This document shows positions 10,508-18,010 of a stretch of 64,000 nucleotides of DNA, one piece after another. The notes under the pieces were generated by a model. That model had not been told where the DNA came from. It worked only from the letters and a program-made list of their open reading frames with translations, and made no database searches. Both the position numbers and the translations under genes were made by a program. Within the stretch, counting starts at the first letter, position 1; each line of letters begins with the position of its first letter. Source of the stretch: Cytophaga aurantiaca DSM 3654 (GTDB lineage: Bacteria > Bacteroidota > Bacteroidia > Cytophagales > Cytophagaceae). Location of the stretch: positions 97,251 through 161,250 of the forward strand of contig NZ_KB903623.1 of NCBI RefSeq assembly GCF_000379725.1. Direction: 5' to 3'.

Positions 10508-10786
10508 TTAATGGAAATAGAATTTAAACTCACCGCTATGCTTTTTAGCTTTACCATTTGTTTTAGCCTTCTCTGCAGCGGCAGCATTTGTTTGCTGTCT
10601 GTTTTTCTCTGAAGCTTTTTGATTTGCAGCTTTATTCTTTGCGTTCTCGTTTACTACTTTATTCGCACTATTTGCATGGTAGCCTTTTTGATTTGATTTT
10701 TCTTGCTTACTCATGTAATATTGCTTCTTACCTGCGCAAGAAACTAAAGATGCTAACAATAGACTTCCAATCAATAACCTTTTCAT
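10508..10786 (-). CDS. Small lysine/asparagine/alanine-rich lipoprotein
   Basis: 92 residues. The N terminus MKRLLIGSLLLASLVSC ends in a lipobox (LVSC, Cys17), so the mature form is a lipoprotein. The remainder is low-complexity and rich in Lys, Asn, Ala and Gln, without hydrophobic core segments, and looks unfolded or extended. It is divergent from the OmpA-family gene at 10854 with only 67 bp between them. I do not recognise a family; similar small basic lipoproteins are common in Bacteroidota. Function unknown. Confidence 0.7.
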   Translation of the reverse strand: MKRLLIGSLLLASLVSCAGKKQYYMSKQEKSNQKGYHANSANKVVNENAKNKAANQKASEKNRQQTNAAAAEKAKTNGKAKKHSGEFKFYFH

Positions 10787-10853
10787 TCACAAATGCGTTT
10801 TTGTATATGTAACGCAAATTAGCACAATAAGTTTTTCTTACAAATTAAAAACG

Positions 10854-12779
10854 ATGTATAAGTACATTTATATTTTAGCAATTATACTCATTGCGAGTAA
10901 TAATTTGGCAGTTGCACAATCCATTCCTAAGGAGGCGCGCAATCATTTAGAAGAAGGCAAAATGTATTACGATCAAGCAAATTACCTCAAGGCGCTTGAT
11001 GAATACCTTGCTGCTTATGCATTTGTGCCAACAGATCCTGGGATAAATTATTCGATTGCTTTATGCTATATAAATACCTACAGCTACGATAAAGCTTTAA
11101 AATATTTGTTGCCAGCTAAAAAAGCAGGTATTGAAGATCCAATGCTTGAGTATTATTTAGGGGTATCTTATCATGCAAATGCCAAGATTGACGAGGCAAT
11201 TTTAAATTTACAATCCTTTAAAGCCAAACTAAGACCGGCGGATAAAGAATTATTAGCTCAGACGAATCGTTACCTGCGTTATTGTGAAAATGCAAAATTA
11301 TTAATGAGTAAACCTGTTGTAATGAAAATTAGCAACTTGGGTAAAACAATCAATTCTGCCTATCCTGATTATAATCCGGCTATCAGTGTAGATGAATCGA
11401 CGATTATTTATACTTCCAGAAGACCCAATTCTACAGGAGGTTTGGTATCTGAAATGGATGGACATTATTTCGAAGATATCTACATATCCAATAAACTAGC
11501 AAACAATACCTGGAAAGAAGGAACGCAACTGGATCAAACAATTAACTCTGCAAATCACGATGCATGCGTTGGTTTATCCTCTGAAGGACAAACTATGATC
11601 ATATATAAGGATGATGGCGGCGGAGATCTTTTCTATAGTCAATTAACAGGTGCATCCTGGGGTAAACCGGTTTCGTTTGGGAAGTTCATTAATACGGATG
11701 GTTGGGAACCTTGCGGCAACTTTTCGCCGGATGGGAATTATTTGTTTTTTGTTTCAAATAAAAAAGGAGGTTTTGGTGGGACCGACATATATTGGTCTAA
11801 GAAGAACGCAGATGGTACCTGGGGAGCACCTGTAAATATGGGCAAAGAAGTAAATACTGCTGAAGATGAATTTTCACCTTACTTACATGCTGATGGAAAA
11901 ACATTTTATTTCAGTTCACAAGGACATAATTCAATGGGCAGTTTTGATATATTTCAATCAACAATTGATTGGTCAACTACACCTGTGCTGATTGTTTCTC
12001 CGCCAACGAATCTAGGATACCCGATTAATACAGTAGGAGATGAAATTTATTTTGTTTGGTCGGCGGATAATAAACGTGCATACTTTTCTTCTGCCCGTGA
12101 AGGAGGATTGGGCGACAAGGATCTTTATTTGTTAGAACGTCCGGAAGCCAAGGCTGCATTGGTATTGCTAAAAGGAACCGTTTCTGATTGTAAAACGAAA
12201 GAGTTTATTCAAGGAAATATTAACGTAACCGATATTGAATCCGGTAAACTGATTGGGAAATATGTTTCAAATAGTTCTACTGGCAAGTTCGTTGTTACCC
12301 TGCCGGCAGGAAAGAATTATGCGATTGCAGTTGAAGCTAAAGGATATTTATTCCATTCTAAAAATATAGATATTCCCAAGCTGGAAAATTTTAAAGAGAT
12401 CGACGATGAAATCTGTCTCGAGAAAATGGATATTGGTTCAACGATTGTATTGAACAACGTATTCTTTGATGTGAACAAAGCTACATTAAGAAAAGAATCA
12501 GAGGTAGAGTTGGATAAATTATTCGATATATTAAGTAAGAATCCTAAAATTAAAATTGAAGTGTCCGGCCACACAGACAGTGATGGTGAGACTCAAGCTA
12601 ATTTGACTTTATCTGATGCGCGTGCACACGCTGTAATGAATTACTTAATCGCTAAAGGCATCAGTGCGGATCGCATCATTTATATCGGACATGGTGAAGA
12701 CAAGCCTGTTGTTCCAAACGACACCCCTGAAAATAAACAATTGAATAGAAGAACTGAAATTAAGATTCTTGCAAATTAA
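10854..12779 (+). CDS. TPR-PD40-OmpA envelope protein (PorE-like)
   Basis: 641 residues. Signal peptide about 1-22 (ending AVAQ), TPR-like helices about 25-150, PD40 propeller repeats about 165-420, a carboxypeptidase-regulatory-like beta domain about 435-510 and a C-terminal OmpA peptidoglycan-binding domain about 530-641 (motifs FFDVNKATL, SGHTDSDG, LSDARAHAV, NRRTEI). Family members such as PorE of Porphyromonas gingivalis link type IX secretion components to peptidoglycan. The gene is in the same cluster as a PorP/SprF protein and an OmpA-less paralogue. Whether it is a core secretion component or an adhesin-specific accessory cannot be decided from sequence. Confidence 0.88.
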   Translation: MYKYIYILAIILIASNNLAVAQSIPKEARNHLEEGKMYYDQANYLKALDEYLAAYAFVPTDPGINYSIALCYINTYSYDKALKYLLPAKKAGIEDPMLEYYLGVSYHANAKIDEAILNLQSFKAKLRPADKELLAQTNRYLRYCENAKLLMSKPVVMKISNLGKTINSAYPDYNPAISVDESTIIYTSRRPNSTGGLVSEMDGHYFEDIYISNKLANNTWKEGTQLDQTINSANHDACVGLSSEGQTMIIYKDDGGGDLFYSQLTGASWGKPVSFGKFINTDGWEPCGNFSPDGNYLFFVSNKKGGFGGTDIYWSKKNADGTWGAPVNMGKEVNTAEDEFSPYLHADGKTFYFSSQGHNSMGSFDIFQSTIDWSTTPVLIVSPPTNLGYPINTVGDEIYFVWSADNKRAYFSSAREGGLGDKDLYLLERPEAKAALVLLKGTVSDCKTKEFIQGNINVTDIESGKLIGKYVSNSSTGKFVVTLPAGKNYAIAVEAKGYLFHSKNIDIPKLENFKEIDDEICLEKMDIGSTIVLNNVFFDVNKATLRKESEVELDKLFDILSKNPKIKIEVSGHTDSDGETQANLTLSDARAHAVMNYLIAKGISADRIIYIGHGEDKPVVPNDTPENKQLNRRTEIKILAN

Positions 12780-12782
12780 GGA

Positions 12783-12817
12783 TAGGTGCTAGGTGCCAGT
12801 TGCTAGGTGCTAGACCA
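12783..12817. repeat. Heptanucleotide tandem repeat (TAGGTGC type)
   Basis: Five phased 7-mers: TAGGTGC, TAGGTGC, CAGTTGC, TAGGTGC, TAGACCA, starting 3 bp after the OmpA-gene stop. The 7-bp phase resembles the short tandemly repeated repetitive sequences known from cyanobacterial intergenic regions. Confidence 0.7.
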
Positions 12818-12909
12818 GTGATTATAGAGTTCTTAGTATAAAGAGAATTGCATTTCATATAGTGTGTCGTCCTGAAATAGCGATACAGTTTTACAAGGAT
12901 ACCAATTTA

Positions 12910-13758
12910 TTAAATAGCATCACATTTTTGTGATGCTATTTTGCTTTTATATGTTCTCATTTTGATTTTAGATTGATTATGCATCTGTTGAGGCGTTTCA
13001 TAATAATTTGAATAATGTGGTCTTTCCGTGTTGTAAATATCAATTGACTCAGCAACCAATAAACGCATTAACTGTAAATCCTTAATGCTTATTCCCTCTA
13101 AGAATTCTTGTTTAAGTATACCATTCACGCGTTCTGCAACAGCATTTTGATAAGGATCATATTTTTCAGTCATACTGCAGCTAATATTATTGCCTATTAA
13201 TAGCTCTTGATATTCATTGCTGCAATATTGAAGTCCTTTATCGGAGTGGTGTATTAAATCAGCATGATGATAAAAACGATTCTTTATTGCCATTGTCATT
13301 GCTGCAAATGCACCTGCAGTTGTCAAGTTATTGGAAACATTAAACCCCATAATCTTTTTAGAATATGCGTCTGTTACCAATGCTAAATACATCGGATATG
13401 CCCTAGTTCCAATATATGTGATGTCAGATACAAAAACCTGCTCAGGCTTATGTATCAATAAATTTTCGATTAAATTTTTATGTTTTTTAAATCTGTGATG
13501 CGAATTGGTTGTGACATGATATTGTCGCTTAGGTCTTATTTGCAAATGATTTGCTTTCATTATAGCAAACAGTTTATCTCTTCCTACATCAAGTTCATTG
13601 AGGTTTATGTAAAGTATTTTATACAATTTTTTACCTCCGATTCGAGGCATACGCAATCGTATGGCTTTTATCATAGAAACAACTTTACAAGCTACCTGTA
13701 GGCTCTTTTGCTTTGATTTAACTGATCTATAATAAACTTGCCTATTCATCCCGAGCAA
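12910..13758 (-). CDS. IS3-family transposase OrfB (DDE integrase core)
   Basis: About 282 residues as an independent reading frame. An HTH_21-like region is followed by the rve integrase core with the catalytic triad visible: Asp in VSDITYIG, Asp in HHSDKGLQY and Glu in NAVAERVNGILKQEF, the last with the downstream Lys typical of IS3. The listed start is a TTG; an ATG lies at 13749. The frame stays open well upstream into orfA, so the active protein is more likely an OrfAB fusion made by -1 frameshifting near 13783-13787 (CAAAAAG in the mRNA). It appears intact. Confidence 0.9.
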   Translation of the reverse strand: MLGMNRQVYYRSVKSKQKSLQVACKVVSMIKAIRLRMPRIGGKKLYKILYINLNELDVGRDKLFAIMKANHLQIRPKRQYHVTTNSHHRFKKHKNLIENLLIHKPEQVFVSDITYIGTRAYPMYLALVTDAYSKKIMGFNVSNNLTTAGAFAAMTMAIKNRFYHHADLIHHSDKGLQYCSNEYQELLIGNNISCSMTEKYDPYQNAVAERVNGILKQEFLEGISIKDLQLMRLLVAESIDIYNTERPHYSNYYETPQQMHNQSKIKMRTYKSKIASQKCDAI

Positions 13759-13772
13759 TTCACAAGTACCCG

Positions 13773-14207
13773 TTAAGGTTTCTTTTTGTTCTTCTCTAAA
13801 TCGGCTAATTGTTCGGGCGAGAGCTTTTTTCTGATTGGGATTTTGAATTCTTCTTCGGCAATATCAATCATCATATCAAAGAAAATCGCTTTCTTATCAC
13901 TACGCTCTAATTGATGTTCTAATGCTGCTTTTTGCTTTTCAAGTAAGCGCACCTTTTGCTCTAGTTCTAAAAGTTTTTGTTCATTAGATTTAGGCATAAC
14001 TGAGTCGCTTTTATTGGACATGTCAAAGTTACCATATTTTTTCAACCATGTTGCAACCGTGTGGCTACCTTGAATTCCATACTTGTCGTGGGCTTCTTTT
14101 ACACTTATTAAACCCTGCTCAATTTCCTGAATTACAGCTAATTTAAAGCTATAGCTGTAGTCTTTTGAACTTCTTCTAACATACTGTTTCTCTGATTCTT
14201 CTTTCAT
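13773..14207 (-). CDS. IS3-family OrfA, helix-turn-helix protein
   Basis: 144 residues. The N-terminal half is a helix-turn-helix of the transposase_8/HTH_Tnp type (YSFKLAVIQEIEQG...SVKEAHDKYGI...TVATWLKKYG), the C-terminal half is a coiled coil (LLELEQKVRLLEKQKAALEHQLERSDKKA) like the leucine zipper of IS3 OrfA proteins. It binds the element ends and forms part of the OrfAB transposase. The stop lies 24 bp before the OrfB ATG, with an A-rich slippery stretch just before it. Confidence 0.88.
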   Translation of the reverse strand: MKEESEKQYVRRSSKDYSYSFKLAVIQEIEQGLISVKEAHDKYGIQGSHTVATWLKKYGNFDMSNKSDSVMPKSNEQKLLELEQKVRLLEKQKAALEHQLERSDKKAIFFDMMIDIAEEEFKIPIRKKLSPEQLADLEKNKKKP

Positions 14208-14255
14208 AACGTTACTTTTTATGTATCGCTATTTCAGGACGAGACATATTATAAA

Positions 14256-14292
14256 CAAAAAAGGTTCTGCAAATCGCGGAACCTTTTTTTTT
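14256..14292. terminator. Hairpin terminator beside the IS element
   Basis: AAAAAAGGTTC, a short inner stem and loop, then GAACCTTTTTTTTT. The T run is on the plus strand and the A run gives the reverse tract. It may have ended the OmpA gene before the IS inserted, or it may end the thioredoxin operon reading leftward. Confidence 0.75.
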
Positions 14293-14323
14293 GGTTGTTG
14301 TTGCAAATCTAAATGGCCAAACA

Positions 14324-14351
14324 ATTCATAATTTATAACTCATAATTTAAT
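14324..14351. repeat. Heptanucleotide tandem repeat (CATAATT type)
   Basis: Phased 7-mers ATTCATA, ATTTATA, ACTCATA, ATTTAAT. The unit is the complement of the AATTATG array at the right end of the window. Confidence 0.6.
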
Positions 14352-14353
14352 AA

Positions 14354-14401
14354 TTAAACAAACGCCTGCAGCGTCTTGCTCAACTTCCCTTCATTCACTG
14401 G
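14354..14401 (-). pseudogene. Orphan thioredoxin 3' end (second copy)
   Basis: Read on the minus strand this 48-bp stretch encodes PVNEGKLSKTLQAFV and a stop. Twelve residues (EGKLSKTLQAFV) are identical to the C terminus of the intact thioredoxin at 14448-14744, yet six of those twelve codons differ, all synonymously. It is therefore the tail of a separately evolved functional thioredoxin gene, not a fresh duplication. The rest of that gene is not present; 46 bp with a hairpin separate the tail from the intact copy. Confidence 0.75.
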
Positions 14402-14402
14402 A

Positions 14403-14429
14403 ACCAGTCTTAGCGAAGCGTGGACTGGT
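14403..14429. other. Small hairpin between thioredoxin copies
   Basis: ACCAGTC at 14403-14409 and GACTGGT at 14423-14429 form a 7-bp stem with a 13-base loop. No T tract follows directly, so a terminator function is doubtful. Confidence 0.4.
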
Positions 14430-14447
14430 GTCTATCATTACGTAGTC

Positions 14448-14744
14448 TTAAACGAACGCTTGCAAGGTCTTGCTCAATTTTCCTTCATCCATATAACCCG
14501 ACCCGCGCCAAACAATCTTTCCTTGTTTAAATAAGATCATAGTCGGTACACCCTTTACCTGATAGGCTTGTGCAGCAGATGCATTTTTGTCTACATCCAC
14601 TTTTATGATTTTTAATCGCTCGCTAAATTTTGAAGCGACCTTTTCAATCACAGGAGATAGCTGTTTGCATGGGCCGCACCAGGTTGCATGGAAATCAACC
14701 AGTACGGGTTTGTCAGAATTGATCAGTTCTTTAAATGATGACAT
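14448..14744 (-). CDS. trxA: Thioredoxin
   Basis: 98 residues from the ATG at 14744; a longer in-frame extension to 14831 runs into the upstream gene and lacks thioredoxin character, so it is not used. The active site WCGPC is at residues 22-26 and the cis-Pro motif is in KGVPTMILF. Thioredoxins reduce disulfides and can release sulfane sulfur as sulfide from persulfidated rhodaneses. It is the last gene of a four-gene minus-strand unit (ArsR, TauE, MBL-rhodanese, thioredoxin), starting 22 bp after the preceding stop, which points to a role in sulfur transfer. A second thioredoxin tail lies just downstream. The symbol is the generic one; the genome probably has other thioredoxins. Confidence 0.92.
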   Translation of the reverse strand: MSSFKELINSDKPVLVDFHATWCGPCKQLSPVIEKVASKFSERLKIIKVDVDKNASAAQAYQVKGVPTMILFKQGKIVWRGSGYMDEGKLSKTLQAFV

Positions 14745-14766
14745 AGCTGTATTGTTTATGTAATTA

Positions 14767-16152
14767 TTAATTAATGTTTTTACTTTCTTGCAGTTCTTTT
14801 TGAATTGCACCATATCCACCTGCAACATCAATTACGTTATGAATGTTCCTTGATTTTAAAATTGATTCTGTAATTACAGAACGGTAACCGCCAGCGCAAT
14901 GCACATAATAGGTTTTATTTTTATCAAGTGAATTTGTCCAATCATTTATGTAGTCTAATGGCAGGTTAATTGCTCCATCTACATGACCACTTTCATATTC
15001 AGACGCCCTTCTTGCATCAATAATTGCAAGTGTATCACCTGTTTTGCTTAGAAATTCCTTTGGTGTTATACTTTCAATTCGATCTTCAGGTTTTCCTGCA
15101 ACTTCCCATGTTGTGTAACCACTTTTTAAATACCCTATCACATTGTCTACGCCTACACGTGCCAAACGGATTATGGCTTCTTTTTCTTTATCCGGCTCGG
15201 TGATGAGTAAGATGGGTTGGGTATTGTCTGTTATCAATACACCTGCCCATGGCGCAAACTGTCCATCAAGACCAATATTGATTGAGCCAGGAATAAAACC
15301 TTCTTTAAACGTTACAGGATCTCTTGTGTCAAGCAATAGTGCATGCGTTTGTAGTTGCATTTTTTCGAATGCATCGGCATCAAGTGCTATGCTTCCTTGT
15401 TTGATCACTTCAGCGGTATTTTTATACCCTTCTTTATTCATCAATGCATTTACACTGAAGTAAGAAGGAGCAGGTTGTAGGTCTTTTAATACTTCTTTAA
15501 TAAACGTCGCTTTATCTTTCGCTTTTAGCGCATAATTCGTAAGCTTTTGATTGCCTAAGGTGTCGAAGGTATCCTTACTCATGTTTTTGCCGCAAGCTGA
15601 TCCTGCTCCATGTGCAGGATAAATAAGAATAGAGTCGGGGAGTGTTTTGATTTTTGTTTCCAGTGAATCATATAACATACCCGCTAGATCTTCTTTGGTT
15701 AAATCGCTTTTAATGGCAAGGTCGGGTCTTCCTACATCGCCAATAAATAACGTATCGCCTGTGAAAATTGCATGCTTGTTTCCTGTTTCGTCATATAATA
15801 AATAACAGCTTGATTCAGGAGTGTGGCCGGGTGTATGCAATACTTCAATTGTCAGTTTGCCAACAGTAAGTTTTTCACGGTCATGAGCGATGTGACTTTT
15901 AAACGTTGTTGCAGCTTTAGGTCCGTATACAATAATGGCACCTGTTGCTTCAGCAAGGTCAATGTGTCCTGAAACAAAATCTGCATGAAAATGCGTTTCT
16001 AAAATAAATTTTAATTTGACATGATTACGTTCAAGCTTTTGTATATAAGGTTGTATGTCGCGTAATGGATCAATTATGATTGCTTCACCTTCCGATTCAA
16101 TGTAATAGGCTGCTTCAGCCAAACATCCTGTATATAATTGTTCGATTTTCAT
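14767..16152 (-). CDS. MBL-fold persulfide dioxygenase fused to two rhodanese domains (CstB-like)
   Basis: 461 residues from the ATG at 16152. An ETHE1-like metallo-beta-lactamase domain (about 1-235) carries THFHAD (His54, His56, Asp58), His63, TPGHTPES and FTGDTLFIGDVGRPD. Two rhodanese domains follow (about 255-345 and 365-455). The first lacks the active-site Cys (ILLITEPDKE); the second has it in VHCAGGYRS. Enzymes with this layout, such as CstB of Staphylococcus aureus, oxidise persulfide to sulfite or thiosulfate in the cytoplasm. The gene follows the TauE exporter by 2 bp and precedes thioredoxin, consistent with one sulfide-detoxification operon. The exact substrate is inferred. Confidence 0.88.
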   Translation of the reverse strand: MKIEQLYTGCLAEAAYYIESEGEAIIIDPLRDIQPYIQKLERNHVKLKFILETHFHADFVSGHIDLAEATGAIIVYGPKAATTFKSHIAHDREKLTVGKLTIEVLHTPGHTPESSCYLLYDETGNKHAIFTGDTLFIGDVGRPDLAIKSDLTKEDLAGMLYDSLETKIKTLPDSILIYPAHGAGSACGKNMSKDTFDTLGNQKLTNYALKAKDKATFIKEVLKDLQPAPSYFSVNALMNKEGYKNTAEVIKQGSIALDADAFEKMQLQTHALLLDTRDPVTFKEGFIPGSINIGLDGQFAPWAGVLITDNTQPILLITEPDKEKEAIIRLARVGVDNVIGYLKSGYTTWEVAGKPEDRIESITPKEFLSKTGDTLAIIDARRASEYESGHVDGAINLPLDYINDWTNSLDKNKTYYVHCAGGYRSVITESILKSRNIHNVIDVAGGYGAIQKELQESKNIN

Positions 16153-16154
16153 AT

Positions 16155-16958
16155 TTAATGAATGGATTGATGTGTTATTACTTCTTTGTATATAATCGCT
16201 ATGCCCATTAAAAGAATGAACCAACTAAATAGCGATTTTAATTTTACTGGTGATATTAAATGATTGAATCTGCTTCCAATTGTAACACCAATGATTGAAA
16301 ATATGGAGTAGCTGATTATTTTAATCCAATCTATATGTATGCTGTTTATATCACTTACAAAACCAATGATTGAATTTATACTAATAATTAGTAATGATGT
16401 CCCGACTGCGGTTTTGATTGGTGTTTTATTTGCAATAACCAATGATGGAATAATTAAAAAGCCACCTCCGGCCCCTGTTATTCCAGTAATAAATCCGACC
16501 AGACCTCCCTCAAATGGAATAAATCCTAAGTGTTTATCTGTATCGGTTTGCTTATAGTTATGTACATTACTTGTAATCATACTATAAAATGCTGCAACCA
16601 TAAATATACCGAATAAGAGCATAATTAGATTGCTTTTACTAATGTTGACATGTGTTCCCCAATTTATTGTCTCAGGAACCATTGGCATTAAATAACTTCT
16701 AGTAAGGAATATAATTACTAATGAAGGGATAGCAAACAGAAGAGCTATTTTTATATCATATTCCTTTTTAATTATATAGCTTATCGCCCCAAATGAACTT
16801 GTAACTCCTACAATGATTAAAGAGTAGGTTGTAGCCAATAGTGGCGGCATCCCAAATGCATATACCAATACTGGTAATGTTATGATTGATCCGCCACTGC
16901 CCAGTAAACCTATTACCACACCCATGATTAATATTCCTACAATGCCTATAATTTCCAT
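16155..16958 (-). CDS. TauE/SafE family (TSUP) anion exporter
   Basis: 267 residues, about eight membrane helices, with the duplicated glycine-rich motifs of the family (GLLGSGGSIITLPVLVYA near the N terminus, GITGAGGGFLIIPSLV in the second half). TSUP proteins export sulfite, sulfoacetate or similar organosulfur anions. The gene starts 4 bp after the ArsR stop and ends 2 bp before the MBL-rhodanese start, so translation is likely coupled. Sulfite, a product of persulfide oxidation, is the most sensible substrate (inference). Confidence 0.88.
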   Translation of the reverse strand: MEIIGIVGILIMGVVIGLLGSGGSIITLPVLVYAFGMPPLLATTYSLIIVGVTSSFGAISYIIKKEYDIKIALLFAIPSLVIIFLTRSYLMPMVPETINWGTHVNISKSNLIMLLFGIFMVAAFYSMITSNVHNYKQTDTDKHLGFIPFEGGLVGFITGITGAGGGFLIIPSLVIANKTPIKTAVGTSLLIISINSIIGFVSDINSIHIDWIKIISYSIFSIIGVTIGSRFNHLISPVKLKSLFSWFILLMGIAIIYKEVITHQSIH

Positions 16959-16962
16959 AATG

Positions 16963-17268
16963 TTACATGTTACAGTTACATTTTTCTACACAGCGAATGA
17001 TTTCGATTAATCCCTTTTCTTTTAAAGAATAAATTATGGAAACACCCGCTTTTCTGGAAACAAGTAATCCTTTGAGTTTTAAATTTTGTAAGTGGTGTGA
17101 TATTAGGGATTGTTCTGCATTTAATAATTCACAAATTTGCGTTACTGATAATTCTTCTTTTATTGTTAGGTGTTCTATTATTGATAATCGCAATGGGTGT
17201 GCAATTGTTTTTAATATATAAGCAGCCTTCTCTAATTTTTCGGGTGATATTTTATGTTTAATTGCCAT
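16963..17268 (-). CDS. ArsR-family repressor of the sulfur operon
   Basis: 101 residues with a winged helix-turn-helix (IAHPLRLSIIEHL, SVTQICELLNAEQSLISHHLQNLKLKGLL, wing RKAGVSIIYSL). Cysteines are at 46, 93, 97 and 99. Cys46 sits in the recognition-helix region near where arsenic-type ArsR proteins have CxC, not at the helix position I recall for SqrR/BigR persulfide sensors, so the sensing chemistry is open: thiol/persulfide or thiophilic metal. It is the first gene of the operon and a perfect inverted repeat lies 20 bp upstream, so it very probably represses its own operon. Context favours a sulfane-sulfur signal. Confidence 0.88.
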   Translation of the reverse strand: MAIKHKISPEKLEKAAYILKTIAHPLRLSIIEHLTIKEELSVTQICELLNAEQSLISHHLQNLKLKGLLVSRKAGVSIIYSLKEKGLIEIIRCVEKCNCNM

Positions 17269-17287
17269 GATTATTCTCTTAATATTC

Positions 17288-17315
17288 TAATATATGAACA
17301 TACATTCATATATTA
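17288..17315. promoter_or_regulatory. ArsR-type operator
   Basis: Perfect inverted repeat: TAATATATGAA at 17288-17298 and TTCATATATTA at 17305-17315 with a 6-bp centre. TGAA-N6-TTCA inside AT-rich arms is the typical ArsR/SmtB operator shape. It lies directly upstream of the ArsR-family gene. Confidence 0.75.
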
Positions 17316-17423
17316 ATAGTTCCAATACTAAAAAAATAATTATTTTTCCCCTTAATAAATTATTTTAATGATCTATAAAAAGTGATTCTTGAAGAATATA
17401 CTTTTGGGAATAAACGGTTTATA

Positions 17424-17951
17424 TTAAATGAACGAATAATGCAATTGCACCAAACCTTTATCGAATGCTTGAGAGGAGACAAGCGAGAACTGCTGTTCCG
17501 GATTGTTATCATTAAATAATCGTACACCGCTGCCCAATACAACAGGTATTATAGAAAGAACCATTTCATCAATGAGTTGTTCTTTGAGTAAAGCGTTTAC
17601 AATTTCTGAACCTCCGTCGATGAAGATGTTTTTGCCTTGCGCTGCTTTAAGTTTATGAATAAGTTCTTTTAAGTTGTCTGTATAAAAATGCGTGTTGTCT
17701 ATACTGGATTTTGTTGTTCGTGTGATTACAAAGGTTTCTTTATCTGCATGGACAAATTCTGGTACGTGGGCCATTATCCAATCGTAGGTTTTTCTTCCCA
17801 AAATAACCGTGTCAACCGTCTTAATAAAGGTTGCGTATCCATAATCTTCCCCTTCTTTTTCAACGATGGATAAAAAACTGAGATCATCATTGGGCTTAGC
17901 AATATATCCATCTATACTCATTGCGATATACAATATAACTTTTCGACTCAT
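17424..17951 (-). CDS. Dihydrofolate reductase-like (RibD C-terminal) reductase
   Basis: 175 residues. The fold is that of the DHFR/RibD_C superfamily: KVILYIAMSIDGYIA at the N terminus, VILGRKTYDWI in the nucleotide region, and IFIDGGSEIVNALL plus MVLSIIPVVLGSGVRLF in the C-terminal half. Members of this YyaP/YwjB-like group are NADPH-dependent reductases of unknown substrate and are not the housekeeping FolA. It stands alone, about 155 bp upstream of the ArsR operon in map order but with its own upstream region shared with the divergent gene at 18011. Confidence 0.82.
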   Translation of the reverse strand: MSRKVILYIAMSIDGYIAKPNDDLSFLSIVEKEGEDYGYATFIKTVDTVILGRKTYDWIMAHVPEFVHADKETFVITRTTKSSIDNTHFYTDNLKELIHKLKAAQGKNIFIDGGSEIVNALLKEQLIDEMVLSIIPVVLGSGVRLFNDNNPEQQFSLVSSQAFDKGLVQLHYSFI

Positions 17952-18010
17952 GATTTAAATTTATTTTGAAATACAATATCTTGTTGACTGTTGTTTTGTA
18001 AATTACGTGT

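Larger units (their letters stand above)
12863..14246 (-). mobile_element. Complete IS3-family insertion sequence
   Basis: A 1384-bp element bounded by 25-bp inverted repeats with one mismatch: 12863-12887 (TGTGTCGTCCTGAAATAGCG...) and 14222-14246 (complement begins TGTCTCGTCCTGAAATAGCG). Ends are TG...CA. It encodes orfA and orfB on the minus strand in the usual IS3 order. The flanks (TAG left, TAT right) do not give an exact target duplication, so the insertion may be old, or a neighbouring rearrangement may have replaced one flank. Both genes look intact. Confidence 0.9.

Noticed and set aside
12858..12862. Target duplication of the IS3 element
   Set aside because: The flanking bases (TAG left, TAT right) are not identical, so no duplication is claimed.
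14745..14831. Longer thioredoxin start at 14831
   Set aside because: The extension overlaps the MBL-rhodanese gene and adds sequence unlike any thioredoxin N terminus.
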